23,863 nt of DNA. It comes from Lachnospiraceae bacterium UBA1066 (lineage in GTDB: Bacteria > Bacillota > Clostridia > Lachnospirales > Lachnospiraceae). The position numbers and the translations under genes were made by a program. The notes beneath the pieces are model-generated. The model was not told where the DNA came from. It made no database searches and saw only the letters and a program-made list of their open reading frames with translations. Below are positions 1 through 8,681 of this stretch, in pieces; position 1 is the stretch's first letter, and each line of letters opens with the position of its first letter. Location of the stretch: NCBI GenBank assembly GCA_002316215.1, contig DCDB01000086.1:1-23863 (forward strand), written 5' to 3'.

Positions 1-1
1 G

Positions 2-1597
2 TACATCAACGTCGATCCCGGCACGATGTCGCCGTTCCAGCACGGCGAAGTGTTCGTGACGGAAGACGGCGCCGAGACCGACCTCGACCTCGGCCATTAC
101 GAGCGCTTTATCGATGAGAGCCTCTCCCGGGAGAGCAACGTCACGACAGGAAAAATCTATTCTGCCGTTCTTCAGAAAGAACGCCACGGAGATTACGGCG
201 GCGGTACAGTACAGGTCATCCCCCATATTACAAATGAAATAAAGTCCAGATTTCACACAGAACCGGAATCCAAAGACACAAGAATTGCAATCATCGAGGT
301 GGGCGGAACGGTCGGCGACATCGAAAGCCAGCCCTTTCTCGAAGCCATCCGCCAGTTTCAGCATGATGTCGGCCGCAAGAATGCCATTATCCTGCTTGTC
401 ACTCTGATTCCCTACCTTAAAGCGTCAGGCGAACTTAAGACAAAGCCGACTCAGATGGCGGTAAAAGAACTTCAGGGAATGGGGCTGCAGCCGGATATCA
501 TCGTCTGCCGTTCCGATTATCCGATCGACCAGGGGATGCGGGATAAAATTTCTCTTTTCTGCAATGTTCCTTCTTCCAATGTCCTTCAGAATCTCGATGT
601 CCAATACCTTTACGAAGCGCCTCTTGCCATGGAAAAAGAGCATCTGGCGGATGTCGCCTGCGACTGCCTGCACATAAAGGATAACGAACCGGACCTCAAG
701 GATTGGAAAGACATGGTCTTTGCACTCAAGCATCCGAAGAAAGAGGTCACTGTTGCCCTCGTCGGAAAATATACCTCTCTGCACGACGCCTATATGTCGG
801 TAGTCGAAGCCCTCAAACACGGCGGCATCGCCAACCGCGCAACAGTTACGATAAAATGGGTCAATTCCGAGCGGGTGACTAAGACTAATGTCGGAGAATT
901 TTTAGGAGAAGCGGACGGTATCATCGTACCCGGAGGTTTTGGGGACCGCGGCATTAACGGCATGATTTATTCTATCCAGTATGCCCGTGAGAACAATATC
1001 CCCTATCTTGGCCTCTGCCTCGGGATGCAGCTTGCAATCGTAGAATTCGCCCGTAATGTCATAGGCTGGAAGGATGCACATTCTTCAGAACTGAACCCGA
1101 AAACGACACATCCCGTTATCGATATCATGCCCGACCAGAAGGATGTCACGAATCTCGGCGGTACATTGCGTCTTGGAGCCTATCCCTGTGTTCTTGAAAA
1201 TGACACCCGGGCTTATAAGCTCTATGACCGCCAGGATATCAGCGAACGCCACAGGCACCGCTATGAGGTAAACAATAAATACAGAGATGAACTTTCCGCA
1301 GCCGGCTTAAAGCTTTCGGGCCTTTCTCCGGATAAACACATAGTGGAAATGATTGAACTTCCGGATCATCCTTTCTTCCTCGGGACACAGGCTCATCCGG
1401 AATTCAAGAGCAGGCCCAACCGCCCGCACCCGCTTTTCCGCGGCTTCATTACTGCCGCACTCAAGCACAAGGAAACGCGCGCCGCTGCCCTAAAGACAGC
1501 TTCCCGCCCTGCTTCAAAAGAAGATTCTGCACCTTCCGCAGCGGATACGTCTAAAAACAGCACTATAAATGAAGAAACCGCTAAAACCGAACAGTAA
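2..1597 (+). CDS. pyrG: CTP synthase (5'-truncated by window edge)
   Basis: Makes CTP from UTP, ATP and glutamine in the cytosol, the last step of pyrimidine nucleotide synthesis. The frame is open from base 2 (first residues YINVDPGTMSPFQHGEVF), so the first ATG at 26 is internal. By comparison with the E. coli enzyme roughly 42 N-terminal residues, including the P-loop, lie outside the window. The synthase domain is followed by a class I glutaminase domain with the nucleophile elbow GLCLGMQ (Cys codon 1016-1018) and the His-Glu pair in AHPEFKSRP. After the usual end near HPLFRGFITAALKHK there is an extra tail of about 40 residues rich in Ala, Ser, Thr and Glu. It is the only plus-strand gene and converges on the kinase gene at 1678. 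Identification is certain; only the start is unseen. Confidence 0.97.
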   Translation, partial: YINVDPGTMSPFQHGEVFVTEDGAETDLDLGHYERFIDESLSRESNVTTGKIYSAVLQKERHGDYGGGTVQVIPHITNEIKSRFHTEPESKDTRIAIIEVGGTVGDIESQPFLEAIRQFQHDVGRKNAIILLVTLIPYLKASGELKTKPTQMAVKELQGMGLQPDIIVCRSDYPIDQGMRDKISLFCNVPSSNVLQNLDVQYLYEAPLAMEKEHLADVACDCLHIKDNEPDLKDWKDMVFALKHPKKEVTVALVGKYTSLHDAYMSVVEALKHGGIANRATVTIKWVNSERVTKTNVGEFLGEADGIIVPGGFGDRGINGMIYSIQYARENNIPYLGLCLGMQLAIVEFARNVIGWKDAHSSELNPKTTHPVIDIMPDQKDVTNLGGTLRLGAYPCVLENDTRAYKLYDRQDISERHRHRYEVNNKYRDELSAAGLKLSGLSPDKHIVEMIELPDHPFFLGTQAHPEFKSRPNRPHPLFRGFITAALKHKETRAAALKTASRPASKEDSAPSAADTSKNSTINEETAKTEQ

Positions 1598-1629
1598 AAC
1601 GCCCGGACACACAGCCTCGGGAGCAGTAA

Positions 1630-1672
1630 ACGGCCGCCCTTTTTATTATCGCAAAGGACGGCCGTATTTTTT
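1630..1672 (+). terminator. Rho-independent terminator of pyrG
   Basis: An interrupted inverted repeat pairs ACGGCCG-C-CCTTT with AAAGG-A-CGGCCGT around a ten-base loop (1630-1665). It is followed by ATTTTTT on the plus strand. The stem begins 33 bases after the pyrG stop. On the minus strand the same stem is followed only by TTTACT, so it may also end the kinase transcript, but less efficiently. Confidence 0.9.
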
Positions 1673-1677
1673 CTTCT

Positions 1678-4600
1678 TCAGTTAAGCAGATATTTTCCCA
1701 GTGTATGATACAGCAGCTGCGGTTCAATAGGCTTCGCAAGATGAGCCGTCATACCGCTCTCAAGAGAGAGATTGGCATCTTCCTGGAAGGCATTCGCCGT
1801 CATGGCAAGAATCGGAATTGTCCTGCTGTCTTCCTTCTTCATGGCACGAATAGATCTGGCAGCCTCCAGCCCGTCCATGACCGGCATCCGCACATCCATC
1901 AGAATGGCATTGTAATAGCCAACGGGTTTGCTTAAAAAAGCCTCAATTGCTTCCGCTCCGTTCCATACACAGTCCACACTGAAGTTTTTCATTTCAAGAA
2001 TACTTTTGGCGATTTCCGAATTTATCTCATTGTCTTCTGCGAGAAGGATCCGAAAGCCCGTAAAATCAAGTTCCGCCGGTTTCTCTTCTGCCGGAGCCGC
2101 TTTTTTCCTGAACATTTCTTCATAAGCATGTTCGACAGCCTTTACAAAAACCGGCTTTTTAATAAACATATCCACACCGGCTGCCCTGGCTTTATCCTCA
2201 ATATCGGACCAGTCAAAGGCCGTCATGATAATGATGGTCACTTCCGGACCGACAACTTGGCGTATTCCTGCAGCTGTCTCAATTCCGTCCATTTCGGGCA
2301 TTTTCCAGTCAAGAAGCACAAGGTCATAGTCTTTCCGGTCTCTGTGGCGCTCTTTAATCGTTTTCAGGGCTTCTTCACCGGAAGATACCCATTCGGCATT
2401 CATGCCTGCCTCTTTCAGGGTCAGCAGCGTATGGCGGCAGACAATAACATCGTCATCGACAATGAGCGTTTTCAGGGATTTCATGCCGACGAGTTTTTTC
2501 AACTTCCTTTCTGCCGACTGATTCTCCGCAACCCCCAGTTCGACATCCACCGTAAAGGATGTTCCGACATCCTTGATGGAATGGACAGTTATATCACCGC
2601 CCATCAGATTAACAATGTTTTTTGAAATGGCCAGACCCAGGCCCGTACCTCCATAAACAGAAGTACGTCCCCTGCTTTCCTGCGTAAATGCTTCAAAAAG
2701 ATGCGGCAGAAAGGACTCGTCTATCCCGATTCCGGTATCCGACACCTCAAATCGCATTTTTGCGGTATTTTTTGTCCGTGAAACCTGCTCAATCATAAAA
2801 TGTATCTTTCCGCCGGGAGGCGTAAACTTAACCGCATTGCCCAGGATATTGATCAGAACCTGCTGAAGCTTTGTAAAATCGCCGATATACGTTTCCTCAA
2901 GGAAACTTTTTATGACGCAGTCATAATCCAGACTGCTGTCTCTGCACTGTTCATAAAGAATCGTATTGATACCATTGATCAGATCCTCAAAATTAAAAGC
3001 TTCCTTCTTAAGTACCATACGTCCGCTTTCAATCCTCGACATATCCAGGATATCGTTTATGAGCGAAAGAAGGAAACGTGCAGAAATTCCGATTTTCTGA
3101 AGATGATCCTCCATGGCCGTCGTCAGGTCTTTTTCCTGAAGAGCAATCGCGTCGAGACCGATAATGGCATTCATCGGCGTCCTGATTTCATGGCTCATGC
3201 GCGAAAGGAATTCCGTCTTAGCCACAGATGCCTGCTCCGCCGCAGCAAGCGCCTGAGACATTTTCTCCCTGGTATCCCGTTCCTGCTCAAAAACCTCAGT
3301 AACATCCGTTACAAGAAAAATTATAATGCTCTTATCTTCCTTCAGGGGAAAAATGTCGATTTTCATATGTTTCAGCGAAGCATTACCTGTTTCCTTTCCA
3401 GTCTCCTGCTTCGTATAATAGACGGTATAAAGCTCTTTCTCTTTCAGCTGGTTTTGCACTTCATCCAGGGAAAGTTTCTGCCGAATGGCTTCCTGCTCTT
3501 CGGGCTGAACGGTTTTCATAATTGCAGTATCAACAGCCTTCAGATAATCCGCTCCGTTATAAGCAGCCAGAGACTCATCGGAATCCCTGACAAAGAAAAC
3601 ATTATTCCGTATGTTGTAATATGAAACAACCGAATAATTCCTTTTCGTTATTTGAGCTGTTATCCGTTCAAAAAGAGCTTCTTCATTGACATCTTCGAGT
3701 TGAAAAAACTCTACAATATGATCACTGTCCGGCTTCTTCAATATGCTTACCGATGCCTTTGCCCAGATCGGAAACTTTTCCGGCAGCTGAAAATATAATT
3801 CCATGGAAACAGCCCTTACGTTATGCTTATAGGCATCCATCACAGCCTGACGTCCGAATTTTTTAACAAAGGCCTCGCGTTCTTCCGCTTTCGGCATCAT
3901 CCGGAGGATCTTCTGCATCATTCCTGAACCTGAGCTGCCGTCGCTGTCTTCTCCGAATTGTCCGGAAGTATCTTTAATACTCTCTACGACGTCCTGTGTA
4001 ACATTTATCCGCATCGTAACAATACGGCTTCCGGACATCGTATCAAGATAATTCTGCTGCAGGTCATATTCCTTTTTCAGCCGCTCTTCATTTTCCTTTG
4101 TCTCGTAAACAGTTCCGAGCAGCTGCCTGTTCAGCTTATCCGCAAGTTCCTGTGCCTGTTTTTCACGGTCGATATTCGTATAAGCCGCATAGCAGACCCG
4201 GACACCATCAACAGGATCCGCAAGCCTGGCTCTTAACCGAATCCAATGTTTCCGCCCGTCTTCACCCACGCACCGGTAACAGGCACCGAATACTTCTCCG
4301 CTCTTTTTTCCGGCCACACGATCCCATTCTTTAAAAATCGTATCCCAATCTTCAGGAAGAATGCGCGACATCGCATCCTTTCCCTTAAAGCTGTCCCAAT
4401 ATTCGCGGCTGCCGCAATGTACTCTGTAATATTCTTCATTTGTATAGACAAGTTCAAAATGATTTCCGGTGATATGATAAATTCCCAACCCAACCGGAGA
4501 GTCCTCCAGCAAAGCGCGGTTTTCCGCAGCGAGCCTGTCAGCCTCTTCTTTGGCGCGTATCACGTCTGTGACATCCATATCGATGATCGTGTAATAGACG

Positions 4601-4950
4601 CCATCGTCCGCAGCTTTATCAAAATAAGCGTCCATCTGGATATAGCATTTTGAACCGTCAGCCCGCATCGATGGGTACATCAGACGAAAGTCCTCGCCTG
4701 CTGCTGCCCTGGTCTCGCAAAGACGTCCAAGGTTTTCTGCAGTACCGGAACTAATGTCCTTGCGTATCCTCTGCAAAATCCCGTTTTCATAATCTTCAGG
4801 CGTCGTTCCAAAATATGAAAGCATAGCCGGCGACGGCTCCACCATATAAACTTCTCTGTTGCGTATAACGCATTTAAAGGTAAAACTTTTTATAAAACCA
4901 CGTTCCCGCGTTCCGTTCATATTCATTTTCCCCTCTGAAAACACACCCAT
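1678..4950 (-). CDS. Soluble hybrid sensor histidine kinase with two receiver domains
   Basis: A 1090-residue signalling kinase with no evident membrane helix, so probably cytosolic. The order is a PAS-like domain (about 20-135), a second PAS-like domain (about 145-265), a coiled-coil linker, a divergent sensory region with probable further PAS folds (about 300-555), HisKA with phospho-acceptor His587 in SRMSHEIRTPMN, and HATPase_c. The ATPase shows an N box around Asn705, DTGIGI at 738-743 and GGTGLGL at 767-773. Two receivers follow: REC1 (about 826-945, phospho-Asp 881 in LLDWKMPEMDG, Lys 931/932) and REC2 (about 965-1088, Asp1019 in LMDVRMPVMDG, Lys1073). There is no HPt or DNA-binding output domain. 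Starts at 4950, 4926 and 4920 are all possible: AAAGGG lies 9 bases before the first and GAGGGG 9 bases before the last. It follows the YczE-like gene by 131 bases without a clear terminator. Signal and partner are unknown. Confidence 0.93.
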   Translation of the reverse strand: MGVFSEGKMNMNGTRERGFIKSFTFKCVIRNREVYMVEPSPAMLSYFGTTPEDYENGILQRIRKDISSGTAENLGRLCETRAAAGEDFRLMYPSMRADGSKCYIQMDAYFDKAADDGVYYTIIDMDVTDVIRAKEEADRLAAENRALLEDSPVGLGIYHITGNHFELVYTNEEYYRVHCGSREYWDSFKGKDAMSRILPEDWDTIFKEWDRVAGKKSGEVFGACYRCVGEDGRKHWIRLRARLADPVDGVRVCYAAYTNIDREKQAQELADKLNRQLLGTVYETKENEERLKKEYDLQQNYLDTMSGSRIVTMRINVTQDVVESIKDTSGQFGEDSDGSSGSGMMQKILRMMPKAEEREAFVKKFGRQAVMDAYKHNVRAVSMELYFQLPEKFPIWAKASVSILKKPDSDHIVEFFQLEDVNEEALFERITAQITKRNYSVVSYYNIRNNVFFVRDSDESLAAYNGADYLKAVDTAIMKTVQPEEQEAIRQKLSLDEVQNQLKEKELYTVYYTKQETGKETGNASLKHMKIDIFPLKEDKSIIIFLVTDVTEVFEQERDTREKMSQALAAAEQASVAKTEFLSRMSHEIRTPMNAIIGLDAIALQEKDLTTAMEDHLQKIGISARFLLSLINDILDMSRIESGRMVLKKEAFNFEDLINGINTILYEQCRDSSLDYDCVIKSFLEETYIGDFTKLQQVLINILGNAVKFTPPGGKIHFMIEQVSRTKNTAKMRFEVSDTGIGIDESFLPHLFEAFTQESRGRTSVYGGTGLGLAISKNIVNLMGGDITVHSIKDVGTSFTVDVELGVAENQSAERKLKKLVGMKSLKTLIVDDDVIVCRHTLLTLKEAGMNAEWVSSGEEALKTIKERHRDRKDYDLVLLDWKMPEMDGIETAAGIRQVVGPEVTIIIMTAFDWSDIEDKARAAGVDMFIKKPVFVKAVEHAYEEMFRKKAAPAEEKPAELDFTGFRILLAEDNEINSEIAKSILEMKNFSVDCVWNGAEAIEAFLSKPVGYYNAILMDVRMPVMDGLEAARSIRAMKKEDSRTIPILAMTANAFQEDANLSLESGMTAHLAKPIEPQLLYHTLGKYLLN

Positions 4951-5081
4951 TTCTCAAAACCCTTTGGCTCCTGACACACAAAGGCACAGAGAAATTCCAT
5001 TACGAAGTAAGCATTCTTTTTTCCCAGTTAGAAGGATTTTTAAAACACAAAACAAAAGACAGCTTTTACCGATTCTTTCTG

Positions 5082-5726
5082 CTATGCCTGCGTACGGTCC
5101 GAATTGAGAAAAGGACGGGCACAGCGTACATTGAAGAAATCAATGAGCGGTCCCATAAAAAATGCCGTAATCACTGTTCCTGCTCCGATCGTCACCCCGC
5201 ATAAAAAGCCAACTGCAATACAGACAAGATCGGAAATGATACGGATATAACGGAACTTCATGGGACCTTTTTTTGCAAGAAAAAGCGGTATGGCATCATA
5301 AGTAGAAACACCGAGATCTGCAGTATAATAGAAAGCCGAAGCAAAACACATAGCAGCAATGCCGATGATGAGGAACAGCACCCGCAGAAGGAAAGAAGGT
5401 TCCGGGAAAGCAATCTTCAGTAAATTTGTCGAAAAATCAACAATATAGCCTACAAGGAACATATTTATGAATGTCGCAAGACCGATATAATGCCGGTCAA
5501 GAAGAAAGTCGATGAGAAGGATAATAAGATTAAGTATCAGATAAAAAGTCCCGTAGCCGAGACCGAAACCTATTTTTCCAAACAGACCCATGGCAAAGCT
5601 CTGGAAAGGATCCACTCCAAAGTCAGCCGTTTTAAAAAAGCCTACACTTATAGCGGCAAGAATGACACCGAACAAGGTCATTCCTATCCTTTTCTTCATA
5701 ATACTGCTGCTGAATTTCTCTTTCAT
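5082..5726 (-). CDS. YczE/YitT-like multi-pass membrane protein
   Basis: A 214-residue hydrophobic protein with about five or six membrane spans, matching the uncharacterised YczE/YyaS/YitT-type family as I recall it. Two segments look like copies of one unit: GFFKTADFGVDPFQSF near residue 29 and AFYYTADLGVSTYDAI near residue 130. This suggests an internal duplication, as in many small transporters. The start at 5726 is favoured by AGGAG six bases upstream; a second ATG lies nine codons in. It has its own promoter-like sequence at 5761-5788 and stands in front of the histidine kinase, so the two may be co-transcribed. The function is not known, and neither substrate nor direction of transport can be read from the sequence. 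Confidence 0.85.
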   Translation of the reverse strand: MKEKFSSSIMKKRIGMTLFGVILAAISVGFFKTADFGVDPFQSFAMGLFGKIGFGLGYGTFYLILNLIILLIDFLLDRHYIGLATFINMFLVGYIVDFSTNLLKIAFPEPSFLLRVLFLIIGIAAMCFASAFYYTADLGVSTYDAIPLFLAKKGPMKFRYIRIISDLVCIAVGFLCGVTIGAGTVITAFFMGPLIDFFNVRCARPFLNSDRTQA

Positions 5727-5760
5727 TTTTTTCTCCTGAAATAAATCTGCCGGAAATCAG

Positions 5761-5788
5761 ATTATAAATTATTAATTCGTAATGTAAA
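5761..5788 (-). promoter_or_regulatory. Sigma-A type promoter of the YczE-like gene and kinase
   Basis: On the minus strand TTTACA (5783-5788) and TATAAT (5761-5766) are separated by 16 bases, in an AT-rich stretch. Transcription would begin near 5754, about 28 bases before the ATG at 5726. It lies just past the terminator of the ribosomal operon, which supports a separate transcription unit. Confidence 0.75.
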
Positions 5789-5818
5789 GAAAATTTCGAT
5801 GCGGCCCGGCTTCATTTG

Positions 5819-5855
5819 CTAAAATAAACCCCGGGCAAACTCATGTCCGGGGTTT
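5819..5855 (-). terminator. Terminator of the ribosomal-protein operon
   Basis: On the minus strand AAACCCCGG (5847-5855) pairs with CCGGGGTTT (5826-5834) around a 12-base loop, followed by ATTTTAG. The stem is strong and the U tract modest. It lies 85 bases after the rplQ stop, and the spacer shows nothing else. Confidence 0.8.
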
Positions 5856-5940
5856 CCTCTGATACACGATCAGATAAAGTACATTTTAAATTACAAATAG
5901 ATGCGCAGATGCCAGACTCTTACTTTCCGCCATCGGAAAA

Positions 5941-6477
5941 TTATACAAGTTCAATAAGAACCTGCATAGCGCCGTCACCTTTTCGCTGCCCGATCTTTAC
6001 AATACGGGTATAGCCGCCGTTTCGGCTGACATACTTCGGTGCGATCTCTTCAAACATCTTCTTTGCAAGATCGATCTGCTTTGTCCCCTTTTTGCGACCC
6101 TTGCCTGCGGTCGGGACTTCCTTTACCGGATAAAGCACACTGTACATCTTCCTGCGTGCATTCATCCTGGAAGGAGCATCTTTTGTGATTTCCTTGTCGA
6201 CTTCATCATAAACAGTCACAAGTTTTCCATCCTTTGTTTCCTTAACGCGTTTGCCGTCAGCATCCTTACGCGGCGTTTTCGCCTTGACTGTAACGGTCTC
6301 AAAATTGTCTTTTTCCTTGACTGCAAGAGCGATCAGGCCTTCTGCAATCTTCTGGATTTCCTTTGCCCTGGCCTCAGTCGTAATGATGTGACCATGATAT
6401 AAAAGGTTCGTGACCTGATTTCTGAGTAATGCTTTTCTCTGCGGCGTAGGTCTTCCAAGTTTTCTGTATCCAGCCAT
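5941..6477 (-). CDS. rplQ: 50S ribosomal protein L17, enlarged form
   Basis: A large-subunit protein near the exit of the peptide tunnel. The N-terminus MAGYRKLGRPTPQRKALLRN and the C-terminal SRNGGYTRIVKIGQRKGD block are diagnostic. At 178 residues it is far longer than the usual 115-130. The surplus is an internal insertion at about residues 57-102, rich in Lys, Asp and Glu, plus a shorter one at about 117-133, both within the otherwise conserved fold. It is the last gene of the operon, after rpoA, as in most bacteria. ATG with GGAGG upstream supports the start. Enlarged L17 seems typical of Lachnospiraceae, which is recalled rather than checked. Confidence 0.97.
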   Translation of the reverse strand: MAGYRKLGRPTPQRKALLRNQVTNLLYHGHIITTEARAKEIQKIAEGLIALAVKEKDNFETVTVKAKTPRKDADGKRVKETKDGKLVTVYDEVDKEITKDAPSRMNARRKMYSVLYPVKEVPTAGKGRKKGTKQIDLAKKMFEEIAPKYVSRNGGYTRIVKIGQRKGDGAMQVLIELV

Positions 6478-6560
6478 AATAAATTTCCTCCATAATGCGG
6501 AACGTTGCCGTCATGCGCTTCGGACTTACTGGCGGTCGTGAGAATCCGCTGCCTTTTGTA

Positions 6561-7520
6561 TCAGTCCTCGCCAGGTTTCAGCTGAAGACCAAGTTCCTTT
6601 AACTTTGCAAGCACTTCTTCCAGGGATTTACGGCCCAGATTACGAACCTTCATCATATCATCCGAAGTCTTATTGCACAATTCTTCTACTGTATTGATTC
6701 CTGCCCTCTTCAGGCAGTTGTAAGAACGTACGGAAAGCTCAAGCTCGTCGATATTCATTTCCAGAACTTTTTCTTTCTCATTGTCCTCTTTTTCGATCAT
6801 AACTTCGGCACTCTTAGCCGTCTCGGTCAGATCGATAAAAAGCTTGAGATGCTCACTCAGGACTTTCGCGGCAAGGCTGACAGCTTCTTCCGGATCAAGG
6901 GTTCCCCTTGTCCATACATCCAGCGTCAGCTTATCAAAATCTGTCTGCTGTCCGACACGCGTGTTTTCAACGTTCATATTGACACGTTCAACAGGCGTAT
7001 AAATCGCATCTACGGAAATGACGCCAATCGGCTGATCTTCTGTTTTGCCTTTTTCTGCGCTTACATAGCCGCGCCCTTTTGTTATGGTCATCTCCATATA
7101 AAGCTTGCTTCCGGCTCCTCCGTTAAGAGTCGCGATAACCTGATCCGGATTCATGATTTCAATCTCAGAGTCTACCTGGATATCAGAAGCATGAACAACG
7201 CCTTCGCCCTCATACTCAATGTAAGCAGTCTTGGGCTCATCCGTTTCTGAATTGTTCCTGATGGCGAGGCTCTTAAGATTCATGATGATTTCCGTGACGT
7301 CCTCTTTAACGCCGGGAATCGGGCTGAATTCATGAAGAACGCCGTCAATCTTCACCTGGCTGATTGCAGCACCCGGCAGGGAAGAAAGCATTATCCTTCT
7401 CAGCGAGTTTCCGAGAGTCGTGCCGTAGCCTCTTTCCAGAGGCTCGACGACAAACCTGCCGAATTTCTTATCTTCGGAAACATCAGCAACCGTAATCTTT
7501 GGCTTGTTAAAATCAAACAC
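6561..7520 (-). CDS. rpoA: RNA polymerase alpha subunit
   Basis: At 319 residues it has normal length. The N-terminal domain (about 1-230) dimerises and nucleates beta and beta' assembly; it contains the characteristic ERGYGTTLGNSLRRIMLSS block. A short linker leads to the C-terminal domain (about 250-315) with LELSVRSYNCLKRAGINTV and VRNLGRKSLEEVL, which contacts UP elements and activators. The start codon is GTG at 7520, nine bases after AAAGGAGG. The nearby ATG at 7527 is out of frame and too close to the Shine-Dalgarno sequence. It lies between rpsD and rplQ, the usual place. Confidence 0.98.
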   Translation of the reverse strand: MFDFNKPKITVADVSEDKKFGRFVVEPLERGYGTTLGNSLRRIMLSSLPGAAISQVKIDGVLHEFSPIPGVKEDVTEIIMNLKSLAIRNNSETDEPKTAYIEYEGEGVVHASDIQVDSEIEIMNPDQVIATLNGGAGSKLYMEMTITKGRGYVSAEKGKTEDQPIGVISVDAIYTPVERVNMNVENTRVGQQTDFDKLTLDVWTRGTLDPEEAVSLAAKVLSEHLKLFIDLTETAKSAEVMIEKEDNEKEKVLEMNIDELELSVRSYNCLKRAGINTVEELCNKTSDDMMKVRNLGRKSLEEVLAKLKELGLQLKPGED

Positions 7521-7591
7521 TCAGCATTCCCTCCTTTGGGATTTCATAAGCTCACAAAAGCTTTGAGGGTTCTTATATTCCTTGCTACTGA

Positions 7592-8194
7592 TTATTTGGA
7601 ATATAACTCGACGATAAGCATCTCATTCACCGGAACATCAATCGCATCCCTCGACGGGACTTCCTTAACCGTACCGGTTAAATGCTCAGCATCGGCTTCA
7701 AGCCATGCCGGAACAGCTCTGCCGCTTGTTGCAGCAAGAATGCCGTTATCCGCCTTGTAGCGGGCTGAAGATTGTTTCTTTTCTTTAATTTCGACCTTAT
7801 CGCCGGCCTTTACCTGATAAGACGGGATATTTACGCATTTGCCGTTGACAAGTACATGCTTATGATCGATGATCTGACGTGCTTCACGTCTTGTGCGTGC
7901 AAATCCAAGGCGGAAAATGACATTATCAAGACGAAGCTCCAGCATGGCCATAAGCGTTTCGCCTGTCATGCCCTTCATTGTTGTGGCTTTCTCATAATAA
8001 TTGCGGAAAGGTTTCTCAAGAACGCCGTAAATAAACTTTGCTTTCTGTTTTTCGCGAAGCTGCTGACCGTATTCTGAAACCTTTCGGTTTGTTCTCTTTA
8101 ATTCACGTGTGGACTTTTTATCGATTCCAAGATAGCCGGGCTCTATTCCGAGTGCCCTGCATCTCTTAAGGACTGGTACTCTGTTAACTGCCAT
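7592..8194 (-). CDS. rpsD: 30S ribosomal protein S4, cysteine-poor form
   Basis: A primary 16S rRNA-binding protein that starts small-subunit assembly. It is 200 residues long with an S4 RNA-binding domain around residues 92-155 (LELRLDNVIFRLGFARTRRE, HKHVLVNGKCVNIPSYQVK). The N-terminus MAVNRVPVLKRCRALGIEPG keeps only one Cys of the four-Cys zinc motif found in many S4 proteins, so this is the zinc-free type. Here it is embedded between rpsK and rpoA, unlike B. subtilis where rpsD is separate. S4 is a known autoregulator in E. coli, binding upstream of rpsM, which makes the structured rpmJ-rpsM spacer relevant. Confidence 0.98.
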   Translation of the reverse strand: MAVNRVPVLKRCRALGIEPGYLGIDKKSTRELKRTNRKVSEYGQQLREKQKAKFIYGVLEKPFRNYYEKATTMKGMTGETLMAMLELRLDNVIFRLGFARTRREARQIIDHKHVLVNGKCVNIPSYQVKAGDKVEIKEKKQSSARYKADNGILAATSGRAVPAWLEADAEHLTGTVKEVPSRDAIDVPVNEMLIVELYSK

Positions 8195-8230
8195 CTTCTA
8201 ATGGACCTCCTAAGGACTTAAGTTTATGGG

Positions 8231-8638
8231 TTATACTCTTCTGCGTTTTGGCGGACGGCATCCGTTATGCGGTACCGGCGTGCAGTCTTCAATACTGACG
8301 ACCTGCAGTCCTGATGCAGAGAGCGCGCGGATAGCCGCTTCTCTTCCTGAGCCCGGTCCCTTTACAAATACTTCCACAGTCTTAAGACCATGGACAAGAG
8401 CTGCTTTTGTCGCTGTTTCTGCCGCCATCTGGGCAGCATAAGGAGTAGATTTCCTTGAACCGCGGAATCCCAGGCCGCCGGCTGAAGCCCATGAAAGAGC
8501 ATTGCCCTGCGCATCCGTCAGCGTCACAATAGTGTTATTAAATGACGACTGGATGTGAGCCTGTCCATGTTCAACGTTTTTCCTGACCTTGCGCTTTGCT
8601 GCGCCGGCCGATTTTTTAGTCACCTGCTTTTCTGGCAT
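8231..8638 (-). CDS. rpsK: 30S ribosomal protein S11
   Basis: A small-subunit platform protein that helps form the mRNA exit site with S7 and S18. It is 135 residues long. It has a basic N-terminal arm, the core segment HIQSSFNNTIVTLTDAQGN, the GFRGSRKSTPYAAQ block and the conserved C-terminus TPVPHNGCRPPKRRRV. ATG start, 43 bases after rpsM and 36 before rpsD. Confidence 0.98.
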   Translation of the reverse strand: MPEKQVTKKSAGAAKRKVRKNVEHGQAHIQSSFNNTIVTLTDAQGNALSWASAGGLGFRGSRKSTPYAAQMAAETATKAALVHGLKTVEVFVKGPGSGREAAIRALSASGLQVVSIEDCTPVPHNGCRPPKRRRV

Positions 8639-8681
8639 AAAAACTAACCTACTTTCTTTTTAAGATTATCGACAGTTGCTA

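Noticed and set aside
2800..3624. 274-codon open frame on the plus strand opposite the kinase gene
   Set aside because: Antisense shadow of the kinase's sensory and HisKA region; no family resemblance.
7513..7527. Four-codon ATG frame (M-L-S-V-stop) overlapping the rpoA GTG start
   Set aside because: The ATG is only two bases from the Shine-Dalgarno core, too close for initiation; the GTG is at normal spacing.
8226..8441. Plus-strand open frame opposite rpsK
   Set aside because: Complement of the S11 coding region; no support.
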